The notes: generated by a model not told the origin, from the letters alone. A stretch of 64,000 bases of DNA from Pseudonocardia sp. T1-2H (GCF_038039215.1 NZ_JBBPCL010000001.1:1364001-1428000); one strand, 5' to 3'. Shown: positions 26,721 through 36,140, counted from the first letter of the stretch. Numbers and translations: made by a program.

Positions 26721-26972
26721 GTGCCGGCCGGCTGCGCGGTCGTCGGGGTGGCGATGTTCCCCCTGTCGTCGCTGCTCGCGGAGCGGTCCTACGTCGCGCT
26801 CGGCGGGCTCCTCGTCGTGCTGGCCGCGGTGGGCGCACTGCTCGCCCTGAACTCGGCGGGTGCGTCGCTCCCGCAGGGCGCCGTCGGGATCGTCGGCGCC
26901 CTGCTGCTGTGGCTCGCCTGCTGCCGCCGCATCGGCCTGTTCGGCGAGCTCCGCGCCCGCGTCGGGCGGTAG
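26721..26972 (+). CDS. Small integral membrane protein
   Basis: 83 residues from GTG 26721, two bases after the previous stop. Two or three membrane segments (CAVVGVAMFPLSSLLA, YVALGGLLVVLAAVGALLAL, AVGIVGALLLWLACC), with a Cys pair at the end of the last one, and a basic C-terminus. No family recognised. Confidence 0.58.
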   Translation: MPAGCAVVGVAMFPLSSLLAERSYVALGGLLVVLAAVGALLALNSAGASLPQGAVGIVGALLLWLACCRRIGLFGELRARVGR

Positions 26973-27047
26973 GACCGGACGGCTCCGCGTGGCCCGCCTC
27001 CCACCGGGCGGGCAACGGGCCGGCGAGCTGGCACAATGGGAGAGGTC

Positions 27048-28160
27048 ATGCCTACCCCCCTGCCGCTCGTCTTCGACGAGCCGAAGCGCGCCCTTCCGCC
27101 CCGCCACCTCGCCGACCTCGCCCCGGCCGACCGCAAGGCCGCGGTGAGCGAGCTCGGCCTGCCAGGGTTCCGCGCGGACCAGCTCGCCCGGCACTACTTC
27201 GGCAGGCTCACCGCGGACCTCGACGAGATGACGGACCTGCCCGCCGCCGCGCGCCAGACGCTCGCGGCGCTGCTGCCGCCGCTGGTCACCCCGGTCACCG
27301 AGCAGGTCTGCGACGACGGCCAGACCCGCAAGTCCCTCTGGCGCGGCCACGACGGCGTGCTGGCCGAGTCCGTGCTGATGGGGTACCCCGACCGGACGAC
27401 GGTCTGCATCTCCAGCCAGGCCGGGTGCGGAATGGCCTGCCCGTTCTGCGCCACCGGCCAGGGTGGGCTGCAGCGCAACCTGACCACGGGCGAGATCGTG
27501 GACCAGGTCCGCCAGGCCGCCCGCGCCGCCCGGGACGGGGTGCTGGGGAAGCCGACCCGCCTGTCCAACATCGTCTTCATGGGCATGGGGGAGCCGCTCG
27601 CGAACTACAAGCGGGTGGTCGCGGCCCTCCGACGGATCACCGAGCCCGCGCCGGAGGGACTGGGGATCTCCGCCCGCGGGGTCACGGTGTCCACGGTCGG
27701 GCTAGTCCCGGCGATCGACAAGCTCGCCGCCGAGGGCCTACCGGTCACCCTGGCCGTCTCCCTGCACTGCCCGGACGACGAGCTGCGGGACACCCTCGTG
27801 CCCGTCAACAACCGCTGGAACATCGCCGAGGTGCTGGGCGCCGCGCGGCGCTACGCGCAGGCCACCGGCCGTCGGGTCTCGATCGAGTACGCGCTGATCC
27901 GGGACGTCAACGACCAGCCGTGGCGGGCCGACCTGCTGGGGAAGGTCCTCCGCCAGCAGATCGGCGCCAAGCGGGTGCACGTCAACCTCATTCCGCTGAA
28001 CCCCACGCCGGGCAGCGAGTGGGACGCGAGCCCCAAGCCCGTCGAGCGGGAGTTCGTCCGCCGGGTCGAGGCCGCCGGGATCTCCTGCACGGTCCGGGAC
28101 ACCCGGGGCCAGGAGATCGACGCCGCCTGCGGCCAGCTCGCCGCGACCGCCCGCCCCTGA
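27048..28160 (+). CDS. rlmN: Dual-specificity 23S rRNA/tRNA adenine-C2 methyltransferase RlmN
   Basis: 370 residues. Radical-SAM enzyme methylating A2503 of 23S rRNA and A37 of some tRNAs. The [4Fe-4S] motif is GCGMACPFC at about 126-134; [10 protein letters not shown] follows at about 181-190; the cysteine that carries the methyl intermediate is in [11 protein letters not shown] at about 347. ATG 27048 has GGGAGAGG as ribosome-binding site; an upstream ATG at 27036 is part of that site's sequence and less likely. Ends at a strong hairpin shared with the leftward transporter operon. Confidence 0.95.
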   Translation: MPTPLPLVFDEPKRALPPRHLADLAPADRKAAVSELGLPGFRADQLARHYFGRLTADLDEMTDLPAAARQTLAALLPPLVTPVTEQVCDDGQTRKSLWRGHDGVLAESVLMGYPDRTTVCISSQAGCGMACPFCATGQGGLQRNLTTGEIVDQVRQAARAARDGVLGKPTRLSNIVFMGMGEPLANYKRVVAALRRITEPAPEGLGISARGVTVSTVGLVPAIDKLAAEGLPVTLAVSLHCPDDELRDTLVPVNNRWNIAEVLGAARRYAQATGRRVSIEYALIRDVNDQPWRADLLGKVLRQQIGAKRVHVNLIPLNPTPGSEWDASPKPVEREFVRRVEAAGISCTVRDTRGQEIDAACGQLAATARP

Positions 28161-28209
28161 CGCTCGAGTGGCTCAAGCGTCCAGCAGCGACGCTTGAGCC
28201 ACTCAAGCG
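28161..28209. terminator. Bidirectional terminator between rlmN and ABC operon
   Basis: 21-base stem with one mismatch: 28161-28181 (CGCTCGAGTGGCTCAAGCGT plus C) pairs with 28189-28209, loop of seven bases. It begins at the rlmN stop and lies before the leftward operon's end, so it serves both converging transcripts. Confidence 0.85.
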
Positions 28210-28240
28210 GCAGGTTCGCCACGTGCAGCGCCGAGACGCG

Positions 28241-29332
28241 CTACAGCCGCTCGCCCGTCTCCGGGTTGAACAGGTGCAGGTCCTCGCTCGTCGGCGTCAG
28301 GGCGATCTGGTCATCCCGCCTCGCCCCCGACCGTCCCGCGGACCGCACGACGACCGGCGTCTGGTTCTCGTCGTCCAGGTGCGCGTAGAGGAACGCGTCG
28401 CTCCCGAGTTCCTCGACGACGTCGACCTGCGCCTTGACCCCACCGGCGCCGTCCCCGTCGCCGCCGACCGCCCACTGCTCCGGCCGGATGCCGAGGGTGA
28501 TCGTGTCCAGGCCGGCGGCGGAGATCCTGGCGTGCAGGGACCGCGGCAGCGCGAGCTCGGACGAACCGATCCGCACGCCCTCCGCGCCGACCGGAAGCGT
28601 GAACAGGTTCATCGCCGGTGAGCCGATGAACCCGGCCACGAACACGTTGGCCGGCTTGTCGTAGAGCTCCGCGGGCGTGGCGAACTGCTGCAGCGCCCCG
28701 TCCTTGAGCAGCGCCACCCGGTCGCCCATCGTCATGGCCTCGACCTGGTCGTGCGTGACGTAGACGGTGGTGACGCCGAGCCGCCGCTGCATGGCCGCGA
28801 TCTCGGTGCGGGTCGACACCCGCATCTTCGCATCGAGGTTGGACAGCGGCTCGTCCATCAGGAAGACCTGCGGCTCGCGGACGATCGCGCGACCCATCGC
28901 GACCCGCTGGCGCTGACCGCCGGAGAGGGCGCGCGGCTTGCGGTCCAGGTAGTCCGTGAGGCCGAGGACGTCCGCCGCCGCCTTCACCTTCTCCTGCTGG
29001 ACGGCCTTGTCCACGCCCCGCATCTTCAGCGGGAACGCCATGTTCTCGCCGACGGTCTTGTTCGGGTAGAGCGCGTAGTTCTGGAACACCATCGCGATGT
29101 CCCGGTCGCGCGACGCCACCCCGACCATGTTCTTGCCGCCGATGCGGATCTGACCGGCGTCGATCTCCTCGAGACCGGCCAACATCCGCAGCGCGGTGGA
29201 CTTGCCGGAACCGGACGGACCGACCAGGACGACGAACTCGCCGTCGTCGATGGTCAGGTCCAGCCGATTGACGGCGGGCTTCGCGCCGGGCGTGTAGATC
29301 CGCGACGCCTGATCGAACTCGACTTCAGCCAC
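28241..29332 (-). CDS. Sugar/polyol ABC transporter ATP-binding protein (MsiK/UgpC/SmoK type)
   Basis: 363 residues. Walker A GPSGSGKST at about 38-46, Q-loop in VFQNYALYP, signature LSGGQRQR at about 138-145, Walker B VFLMDEPLSNLD at about 157-168, and the switch histidine in VYVTHDQ. The C-terminal regulatory TOBE/MalK domain occupies about 245-363. It powers uptake through the two permeases encoded upstream and is the last gene of the four-gene leftward operon. Whether it also serves other sugar importers, as MsiK does in streptomycetes, is open. Confidence 0.92.
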   Translation of the reverse strand: MAEVEFDQASRIYTPGAKPAVNRLDLTIDDGEFVVLVGPSGSGKSTALRMLAGLEEIDAGQIRIGGKNMVGVASRDRDIAMVFQNYALYPNKTVGENMAFPLKMRGVDKAVQQEKVKAAADVLGLTDYLDRKPRALSGGQRQRVAMGRAIVREPQVFLMDEPLSNLDAKMRVSTRTEIAAMQRRLGVTTVYVTHDQVEAMTMGDRVALLKDGALQQFATPAELYDKPANVFVAGFIGSPAMNLFTLPVGAEGVRIGSSELALPRSLHARISAAGLDTITLGIRPEQWAVGGDGDGAGGVKAQVDVVEELGSDAFLYAHLDDENQTPVVVRSAGRSGARRDDQIALTPTSEDLHLFNPETGERL

Positions 29333-29362
29333 GACGGGCCCCCTTCACTTGGCTGGCCCCGG

Positions 29363-30247
29363 TCACTTCACGGCTCCGAAGGAGAGGCCCTGGACGAGCT
29401 TGTTCTGGGCGATCCACCCGGCGATGACGACGGGCAGGGCGACCATGGTGGCGGCCGCACACAGCTTGGCGAAGTACAGGCCCTCGGAGGTGATGAACCC
29501 GACGAGGAACACCGGCACCGTCGCGGCCCGCGCGGCGGTGAGGTTGACGGCGAAGAAGAACTCGTTCCACGCGAAGATCACGCAGATCAGCGCCGTCGCC
29601 GCCATGCCGGGGGAGACGACCGGGAGCACGACCTCGCGCAGCGAGCGGGCGAGCGAGGCACCGTCCATGCTCGCGGCCTCGAGGAGCTCCTTGGGCACCT
29701 CCTGGAAGAACGAGCGCATCATCCACACCGCGATCGGCAGGTTCATCGCCGTGTAGAGGATGACCAACGTCCAGATGTTGTCCAGCATGCCGATGTTGTT
29801 GACCGCGACGTAGATCGGCACGATCGCCGCGACGACCGGGAGCATCTTGGTGGAGATGAAGAAGAACAGGACGTCCTGCACCTTCTTCACCGGCCGCAGC
29901 GACACCGCGTACGCGGCGGGCGTGGCCAGCACCAGCACCAGGATCGTCGAGACGACCGTCGCGAACAGCGAGTTGAGCAGGTACGGGCCGATGCCGGCGG
30001 CGAACACCGCGCGGAACTGGTCGAGGGTGGGCGAGAAGAACAGCTTCGGCGGGGTGGTATAGGCGTCCGCCTCCTGCTTGAAGGCGGTGAGCACCATCCA
30101 GAGGATCGGGAAGAAGAACCCGATACCGACGATCCAGGCCAGCACGCTGAGCAGCGTGCTGCCGACGCTCCTCCTCGCCTTCGGGTTGAGTTGCTGCTCG
30201 TCGCCCCCGGCAGGAGTGACGGTGCGTTCGGGCGTCGCGGTGGCCAT
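29363..30247 (-). CDS. Carbohydrate ABC transporter permease (MalG-like)
   Basis: 294 residues, ATG 30247. Six membrane segments and the inner-membrane EAA loop LLEAASMDGASLARSLREVV (about 195-214) that contacts the ATPase. The MalG-type ending is FGAVK. Related to SmoG/MtlG polyol permeases by operon order and overall pattern. Starts one base into the stop of the first permease, so coupled. Confidence 0.9.
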   Translation of the reverse strand: MATATPERTVTPAGGDEQQLNPKARRSVGSTLLSVLAWIVGIGFFFPILWMVLTAFKQEADAYTTPPKLFFSPTLDQFRAVFAAGIGPYLLNSLFATVVSTILVLVLATPAAYAVSLRPVKKVQDVLFFFISTKMLPVVAAIVPIYVAVNNIGMLDNIWTLVILYTAMNLPIAVWMMRSFFQEVPKELLEAASMDGASLARSLREVVLPVVSPGMAATALICVIFAWNEFFFAVNLTAARAATVPVFLVGFITSEGLYFAKLCAAATMVALPVVIAGWIAQNKLVQGLSFGAVK

Positions 30248-31185
30248 CACGACTCCTCTCCCGAGAAGCTGCGGAAGATCAGGCGCAGCGCGAACGTGGC
30301 GATGATGATGGTGGCCACGACGACCACCACGCCCATCGCCGCGGACTGTCCGATGTCGAAGCCCAGGAACGCGCGTTGGTAGATGTAGAAGGGCAGGTTC
30401 GCGCTGGCGATGCCCGGTCCGCCCTGGGTCATCATGTAGATCGCGTCGAACGTGTTGACCAGGTAGATCGCGCCGAGTACCAGGCCCAGCTCGATGAACC
30501 GGCGCAGGTGCGGCATCGTCACCTCGCGGAACACCGCGAAGGTCCCGGCCCCGTCGACCCGGGCCGCCTCCAGCACGTCGTGTGGCTGGCTCTGCAGCCC
30601 CGCGAGGGTCAGCAGCATCATGAACGGCGCCCACTGCCAGACCAGCGCGATCATCACCGAGGTCAGCGGGAACGTCGAGATCCAGTCCGTCTGACCGACG
30701 CCGAACGGCGAGAGGACGAAGTTGATCAGGCCGTAGGTCGGGTCGAACAGCACGGTCTTCCAGAGCAGCGCGGCTGCCACCGGCGTGATCAGGAACGGCG
30801 TGATCAGCAGCGTCCGGATGAAGCCCCGGCCGAAGAAGGCCCGGTCCAGGAGCAGCGCGAAGAACAGCCCCAGGATCATCGAGAAGATCACCGCGCCGGC
30901 GGTCAACACGACGGTGTTGAGCGCGACCTGGCGGAACTGGCTGTCCGTGAAGACGTTGACGTAGTTGTCCAGGCCCACGAACTGCCGGCTGCCCGGCCGG
31001 ACGAGGTTCCAGGACTGCAGCGAGTAGTAGATGGTGAACAGGAACGGCAGCTGCGTGATGATGATCGTGAAGATCAGCGCCGGCAGCAGCGGCGCGCGAC
31101 GGATCCACCCGTCGGCCCGCGATCCCGGTCCGCGCTCCGGCCGCCGCGGGGTGACCTCCGCGGGCCGCTCGGCTGTGACGGTCAT
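30247..31185 (-). CDS. Carbohydrate ABC transporter permease (MalF-like)
   Basis: 312 residues, ATG 31185. Six membrane segments after a cytoplasmic Arg/Pro-rich start; the EAA loop is DVLEAARVDGAGTFAVFREV (about 208-227). MTQGGPGIAS near 262 is the loop typical of MalF/UgpA-type permeases. Pairs with the MalG-like protein. An earlier in-frame start at 31269 would add a charged leader and is less likely. Confidence 0.9.
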   Translation of the reverse strand: MTVTAERPAEVTPRRPERGPGSRADGWIRRAPLLPALIFTIIITQLPFLFTIYYSLQSWNLVRPGSRQFVGLDNYVNVFTDSQFRQVALNTVVLTAGAVIFSMILGLFFALLLDRAFFGRGFIRTLLITPFLITPVAAALLWKTVLFDPTYGLINFVLSPFGVGQTDWISTFPLTSVMIALVWQWAPFMMLLTLAGLQSQPHDVLEAARVDGAGTFAVFREVTMPHLRRFIELGLVLGAIYLVNTFDAIYMMTQGGPGIASANLPFYIYQRAFLGFDIGQSAAMGVVVVVATIIIATFALRLIFRSFSGEES

Positions 31186-31219
31186 GATTTCGCCTCCGCG
31201 GGAGTGTGTACGCCGGCGG

Positions 31220-32662
31220 TCATGAGCCCGCTCCCTGCCGTTTGTAGGAGTCGCCGACGGTCTGCGCATAGACCTGCGCCTGGTCCAGCGCCTCGTCGGT
31301 CGTCTGCTGGCCGGCGATGGCCGCCGACAGCTGCTGGCTGACCCGCGTCCCCAGGTCCTGGAACTCGGGGATCGCGACGAACTGAATGCCGGTGTAGGGC
31401 ACCGGCTCGACGGTCGGCTTCTTCTGGTCGGCCGCCGCGATGGCGTCGAGCGTGGGCCGGGCGTAGGCCTTCGACGCCTCGACGTACTCCGGGATCTGGT
31501 AGGTCGACTGCCGCGCGCCGGGCGGCACGTGCTCCCAGCCCAGCTGTCGCCCGACCATCGGGCCGTACTCCTTGCTCGTCATCCAGGACAGGAACTTCCA
31601 GGTGTCCTCGGTGCTGCCCTTCTCGTCCGAGGTCTTCGGGATGGCGAGCGACCAGGCGTAGAGCCAGCCGGAGTTCGGCTTCACCACGATCGGTGCCGGC
31701 GCGTAGCCGACCTTGCCGGCGACCCGGCTCTCGTCCCGGTTCTCGACGATGCCGGCGGCGACCGTCGCGTCGTACCACATCGCAGCGTTGCCCTGGCTGA
31801 ACTGCGTGCCGCACTCGCTGAACCCGCTGCCCGCGGCGCCGGGCTCGCCGTACTGACGGACCAGGTCGACATAGAAGTTCGCGGCCTGGCGGAACTGCGG
31901 TGACGTCAGCTGCGCGTTCCACTCCAGGTCGAACCAGCGGCCGCCGAAGGTGTTGGCGACGGTGTCGAACGGCGCCATGACCTCGCCCCAGCCGGGCTTG
32001 CCGCGCAGGCAGATGCCCGCCATGCCCTTGGCCGGGTCGTCCAGCTTCGCCGCGGCCGCGGCCACATCCTGCCACGTCGGCTGGGCCGGCATGCTGATCC
32101 CGGCCTGCTCGAGGAGATCCTTGCGGTACATGAGGAACGACGACTCGCCGTAGAACGGGACCGAGTACATGTGCCCGTCGGGGCCGGAGAGGGCCTCCCG
32201 GACGGCCGGGATGAAGTCGTTCTCGTCGTACCCCGGGCTCCGCGCCATGAGCGGGTCGAGGTCGACCAGCCATCCGTCGGCCGCCCACTGAGGCGTCTCG
32301 TAGTTCGAGATCATCACGGCGTCGAACTCGCCGCCGCCGGTGGCGACCGATGCAGTGATCTTCGCGCGGGCCTCGTTCTCCGACAGGCTCACGAACTTGA
32401 GCCGGATGCCCGGGTTCTCCTGCTCGAACTGCGGGGAGAGCTGGACGGCGTCCTGCATCTGCGGGTTGGAGACGATCGCGATGGTGATCGTGCGCTGGCC
32501 CTCGCCCCCGCCGCCGAGCGCGCCGGCTCCCGCGCAGCCCGTCACGGTCAGGAGCAGGGAGGCCAGCACGGCCAACGGGGCCGAGCGGGCCACCCGTGGC
32601 CGTCTCCGGGACTGCCGCCGCCCCGGCTCGTCGGGTGTCGATGTTCGTAGTCGGGCCACCAT
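31220..32662 (-). CDS. Sugar/polyol ABC transporter substrate-binding lipoprotein
   Basis: 480 residues. Basic N-terminus, hydrophobic core and lipobox LLLTVTGC (Cys about 43), then an SBP family 1 fold (TITIAIVSNPQMQDAVQ, LKFVSLSENEARAKI, DAVMISNYETPQWAADGWL). This type, with two permeases and an UgpC-like ATPase, is found in sorbitol/mannitol (Smo/Mtl) importers; the substrate cannot be fixed from sequence alone. First gene of the leftward operon, divergent from a LacI-type regulator. Confidence 0.9.
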   Translation of the reverse strand: MVARLRTSTPDEPGRRQSRRRPRVARSAPLAVLASLLLTVTGCAGAGALGGGGEGQRTITIAIVSNPQMQDAVQLSPQFEQENPGIRLKFVSLSENEARAKITASVATGGGEFDAVMISNYETPQWAADGWLVDLDPLMARSPGYDENDFIPAVREALSGPDGHMYSVPFYGESSFLMYRKDLLEQAGISMPAQPTWQDVAAAAAKLDDPAKGMAGICLRGKPGWGEVMAPFDTVANTFGGRWFDLEWNAQLTSPQFRQAANFYVDLVRQYGEPGAAGSGFSECGTQFSQGNAAMWYDATVAAGIVENRDESRVAGKVGYAPAPIVVKPNSGWLYAWSLAIPKTSDEKGSTEDTWKFLSWMTSKEYGPMVGRQLGWEHVPPGARQSTYQIPEYVEASKAYARPTLDAIAAADQKKPTVEPVPYTGIQFVAIPEFQDLGTRVSQQLSAAIAGQQTTDEALDQAQVYAQTVGDSYKRQGAGS

Positions 32663-32745
32663 GCCCTCCTCGCTGACGCCGGTGGAGCTTGCACTCCCGA
32701 AGTCGAACGTGTCCTATATCACCATTTGCTGTACGGTAAACCCGA

Positions 32746-32771
32746 GTTAAGCGTTTGCGCAACGGCTTAAC
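32746..32771. promoter_or_regulatory. LacI-type operator between transporter and regulator
   Basis: 26-base palindrome GTTAAGC...GCTTAAC with TTGCGCAA in the centre; 22 of 26 positions are symmetric. The central TGCGCA and the A/T-rich arms fit LacI/GalR-family operators. It lies 84 bases before the SBP start and 118 before the regulator start, so it can control both. Confidence 0.7.
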
Positions 32772-32888
32772 CTCTCGTGACCCGCGGAAGCGCGACCACC
32801 ATCTCCGGGCGCGGTCCGTGATCAGGTCATGCTCTTGTCCAGGGAGATCGGGTTCCGGCGCGCCGGAGCGGCATGCGGAGGTGGAGCC

Positions 32889-33905
32889 ATGGCGACCATG
32901 GCCGACGTGGCCCGGCTCGCCGGGGTCTCGATCGCGACGGTCTCGCACGTTCTCAACGGGACCCGGACGGTCCGTCCGGAGACCCGGGCGCAGGTGCTCG
33001 ACGCGGTCCGGGTCGCGGACTACACGCCCAACACGGTCGCGCAGTCCCTGGCCACCGCCCGCACCAGGACGATCGGGCTCGCCCTCTCGGCGATCTCGAA
33101 CCCGTACTTCGGCGAGCTGCTGCACGCCGTGGAGTCCGAGGCCGCGAAGGCCGGCTACACGCTGCTGCTCGTGGACCCGCACGAGGACCCGGATCTCGAG
33201 GACACGGTGGTGCGCAAGCTGCACGCCCGGCGCGTCGACGGGGTGCTGCTCGCGCCGTCGGCGGACCCGGGAGAGGCGCTGGAGTACCTGACGAACCGCG
33301 CGGTGCCCACCGTGCTGATCGACCGCCTGATCGACGACCGGATGGACCAGGTCGGTACGGAGAACGTCGAGGCGGTGGCCGGGCTCGTCGGACATCTGGC
33401 CGAGCGGGGCCACCGGCGGATCGCGCTGGTCGCGGGCCACCCCGGGCTCGCGACGACCGTCGAGCGCGTCGAGGGCTACGAGCGGGGGCTGAGCCGGCAC
33501 GGGCTGGCGAAGGACCCCGCGCTGCTGGTCGACGGCCACTCGGACGCAGACCTCGCCCGCGCCGCCGTGCAACGCCTGCTGGACCTGGACCGCCCGCCGA
33601 CCGCGATCGTCACCGGCAACAACTCCATGACCATCGGCGCGATGCAGGCGCTGCGGGACGCGAAGGTCGAGGTGCCGCGGGACATCGCACTCGTAGCGTT
33701 CGACGACTTCCCGTGGGCGGACCTGTTCGCCCCGCGGCTCACCGTCGTGGCGCAGCCTTTCGATCGGATCGGCCGGGAGGCGGTGCGGCTGCTGCTGCGC
33801 CGGATGGCGGACCCGTCCGCGACCCCGACGACGACGCGGATGACCCCGGGGTTCGTGCACCGGGACTCCTGCGGGTGCGGCCTGCCGGCGGCCGCTCGGC
33901 CCTGA
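32889..33905 (+). CDS. LacI-family transcriptional regulator
   Basis: 338 residues. N-terminal helix-turn-helix and hinge: MADVARLAGVSIATVSHVLN, then RPETRAQVLDAVRVADYTPN; periplasmic-binding-like effector domain from about 60 (TIGLALSAISNPYFGELL). Ends with a Cys-containing tail HRDSCGCGL. ATG 32889 with GGAGG upstream. Divergent from the transporter with an operator in between, so it most likely represses the importer until its sugar or polyol is bound. Confidence 0.93.
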   Translation: MATMADVARLAGVSIATVSHVLNGTRTVRPETRAQVLDAVRVADYTPNTVAQSLATARTRTIGLALSAISNPYFGELLHAVESEAAKAGYTLLLVDPHEDPDLEDTVVRKLHARRVDGVLLAPSADPGEALEYLTNRAVPTVLIDRLIDDRMDQVGTENVEAVAGLVGHLAERGHRRIALVAGHPGLATTVERVEGYERGLSRHGLAKDPALLVDGHSDADLARAAVQRLLDLDRPPTAIVTGNNSMTIGAMQALRDAKVEVPRDIALVAFDDFPWADLFAPRLTVVAQPFDRIGREAVRLLLRRMADPSATPTTTRMTPGFVHRDSCGCGLPAAARP

Positions 33906-33957
33906 GGGGACGACCCCGTCCGGGCGGTCCGGGAGTGCTCCAGGGCACACTGGTGCG

Positions 33958-35025
33958 GTGCAGCTGCCCGTGATGCCCCCCGTCGCCCCGATGCTGGCGA
34001 AGCCGGTCAAGGACATCCCGGAGGGCCAGCTCTACGAGCCGAAGTGGGACGGGTTCCGGTCGATCGTGTTCCGGGACGGGGCCGAGGTCGAGATCGGCAG
34101 CCGCAACGAGCGGCCGATGACCCGGTACTTCCCGGAGGTCGTCGAGGCCGTCCTCGCCAACTTCCCCGAACGGGCGGTGATCGACGGCGAGATCGTCGTC
34201 GCCGACACCGCGCGCAACACGCTGGACTTCGAGGCCCTGCAGCAGCGGATCCACCCGGCCGTGAGCCGGGTGACCATGCTGTCCGAGAAGACGCCGGCGA
34301 GCTTCATCGCGTTCGACGTGCTCGCCCTGGGCGACGACGACCTCACCGGGCGGCCGTTCGCGGAGCGTCGCGCGCTGCTCCAGGAGGCCCTGGCCGAGGC
34401 GGCGCCCCCGGTGCACGTCACGCCGCTGACCCGGGATGTCGAGACCGCGCGCCGCTGGTTCTCCCTGTTCGAGGGCGCCGGGCTGGACGGGCTCATCGCG
34501 AAGAGCCCGGACGTGGTCTACGAGCCGGACAGGCGGGTCATGAGCAAGATCAAGCACGAGCGGACCTGCGACTGCGTGGTCGCGGGGTACCGGGTGCACA
34601 AGTCCGGGCCGGATGTGATCGGCTCGCTGCTGCTCGGGCTGCACGACGAGCGCGGGGTGCTGAACTCCGTGGGCGTCGTCGGGGCGTTCCCGATGGCTCG
34701 CCGCCGCGAGCTGTTCACCGAGCTCCAGCCGCTCGTGACGGAGTTCGAGGGGCACCCGTGGAACTGGGCGGCCCACGAGCAGGGCGAGCGGACTCCGCGG
34801 AAGAACGAGACGAGCCGCTGGAACGCGGGCAAGGACCTGTCGTTCATCCCGTTGCGTCCGGAGCGGGTCGTGGAGGTCCGCTACGACTACATGGAGGGCG
34901 TGCGGTTCCGGCACACGGCGCAGTTCGTCCGCTGGCGTCCGGACCGCGACCCGGAGTCCTGCACCTACGCGCAGCTGGAGCGCCCCGTCTCGTTCGACCT
35001 CGCCGGGGTGCTCGCCGGCGGCTGA
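33958..35025 (+). CDS. ligC: ATP-dependent DNA ligase (LigC type)
   Basis: 355 residues. Nucleotidyltransferase domain with motif I EPKWDGFRS (adenylated Lys29), motif III SFIAFDVLAL, motif IV GLDGLIAKS and motif V MSKIKHERTCDCVV; OB domain from about 215 to the end. It has neither the polymerase nor the phosphoesterase domain of full LigD, matching the LigC proteins of actinomycetes that act in base-excision and end-joining repair. GTG start. A LigD-type polymerase is encoded separately 1.1 kb on. Confidence 0.9.
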   Translation: MQLPVMPPVAPMLAKPVKDIPEGQLYEPKWDGFRSIVFRDGAEVEIGSRNERPMTRYFPEVVEAVLANFPERAVIDGEIVVADTARNTLDFEALQQRIHPAVSRVTMLSEKTPASFIAFDVLALGDDDLTGRPFAERRALLQEALAEAAPPVHVTPLTRDVETARRWFSLFEGAGLDGLIAKSPDVVYEPDRRVMSKIKHERTCDCVVAGYRVHKSGPDVIGSLLLGLHDERGVLNSVGVVGAFPMARRRELFTELQPLVTEFEGHPWNWAAHEQGERTPRKNETSRWNAGKDLSFIPLRPERVVEVRYDYMEGVRFRHTAQFVRWRPDRDPESCTYAQLERPVSFDLAGVLAGG

Positions 35026-35053
35026 GCCCGGCGCCCGTCGCGGCGTCGACGGC

Positions 35054-35104
35054 GGTCGGATCTCGGCGCCGGTCGGATCTCGGCGCTGGTCGGATATCGG
35101 CGGG
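35054..35104 (+). repeat. Three tandem 17-bp repeats
   Basis: Units at 35054-35070, 35071-35087 and 35088-35104, each close to GGTCGGATCTCGGCGCC; the third has two or three changes. They end 17 bases before the start codon of the MarR-like gene and may be its operator or a simple repeat expansion. Confidence 0.6.
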
Positions 35105-35121
35105 ACGGGCATCCTGACCGG

Positions 35122-35564
35122 GTGAACCCCGAGCACCGGCACGGACCCGGCTGCGATCACGACGCCGAGGACCGGCCGATCGGCTGGTGGGTCAAGCAGG
35201 TCGATCGGATGATCGAGGAGTCCTTCGACCGGCTGCTCGCCGGCGAGGGCATCGGGCGCCGGCACTGGCAGGCACTCAACGCCGTCGCCGGCGGGGCGGA
35301 CACGCCGGCCGCCCTGGACGCCGCGCTCGCACCGTTGCGGGCCGCGGGCCCGCCCCCGCCGTGATCCTGGACCAGCTGGTCTCGCGCGGCTGGGTGCAGA
35401 ACGCGGCCGGCCGGATCAGGGTCACGCCCGCCGGCTCCGCGGCGCGCGGCCGGCTGATCGTCGCGGTCCGGGACCACCGGGCGAGGATCACCGAGGGCGT
35501 GGGCGAGGCGGAGTACCGGACGACGGTCGCCACCCTGCGGCGCATGAGCCGCAATCTGTCCTGA
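35122..35564 (+). pseudogene. Winged-helix MarR-like protein, frameshifted
   Basis: The first frame from GTG 35122 encodes a His/Asp-rich start (EHRHGPGCDHDAED), IGWWVKQVDRMIEESFDRLL and RHWQALNAVAGG, ending at a stop at 35362-35364 after GPPPP. The continuation is in another frame: VILDQLVSRGWVQNAAGRIR, TPAGSAARGRL and TVATLRRMSRNLS. Together they make one winged-helix protein of about 147 residues of MarR type. One base missing in GGGCCC or CCCCC at 35346-35357 explains the break. Mutation or sequencing error. The His-rich start might bind metal. Confidence 0.72.
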
Positions 35565-35576
35565 GAGCCTTGCCTG

Positions 35577-36131
35577 GTGCCCCGCTTCACCGCCGCCGAG
35601 CTCGAGGCCGCCCGCTCACGTCTGCTCCCGGACGTCCTCCCCGGGCCGGGCGACCCGCCGTTGCGGGTGCTGTTCTGCGGTATCAACCCCGGCCTCGTCT
35701 CCGCGGCGACCGGTCACCACTTCGCCCGGCCCGGGAACCGGTTCTGGCCGGTCCTGCACGGCGCCGGCTTCACCCCGCGGCTGCTGCGGCCGGACGAGCA
35801 GGGGCTGCTCCCGGAGTGGGGGATCGGCATCACGAACATGGCCGCCCGCGCGACCGCCCGGGCGGACGAGCTGAGCGCCGCCGAGATCGTCGAGGGCGGG
35901 CTGGTCCTGCGGGCGCTGGTCGAGCAGCAGGCGCCGCGTTGGCTGGCCGTGGTCGGCATCGGGGCCTACCGGACGGCGTTCGGCGCGAAGGGGGCCGTCG
36001 TGGGACCGCAGGAGTCGATGCTCGGACCGACGCGGATCTGGGTGCTGCCCAACCCGTCGGGCCTCAACGCCCACTGGTCCCGGGCGGCGATGGTCGAGGA
36101 GTTCGGGCGGCTGCGGGCCGCGGCCGGCTGA
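35577..36131 (+). CDS. mug: G/U(T) mismatch-specific DNA glycosylase (MUG family)
   Basis: 184 residues. Removes uracil or thymine opposite guanine. Motif 1 VLFCGINPGLVSAATGHHFA (about 32-51) carries the GINPG loop with Asn as the catalytic position of MUG/TDG enzymes; FARPGNRFW follows; motif 2 is VLPNPSGLNAHW (about 155-166). GTG 35577 start. Lies between the ligase and the polymerase, consistent with a base-excision repair group. Confidence 0.92.
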   Translation: MPRFTAAELEAARSRLLPDVLPGPGDPPLRVLFCGINPGLVSAATGHHFARPGNRFWPVLHGAGFTPRLLRPDEQGLLPEWGIGITNMAARATARADELSAAEIVEGGLVLRALVEQQAPRWLAVVGIGAYRTAFGAKGAVVGPQESMLGPTRIWVLPNPSGLNAHWSRAAMVEEFGRLRAAAG

Positions 36132-36140
36132 GCCCGGCGT

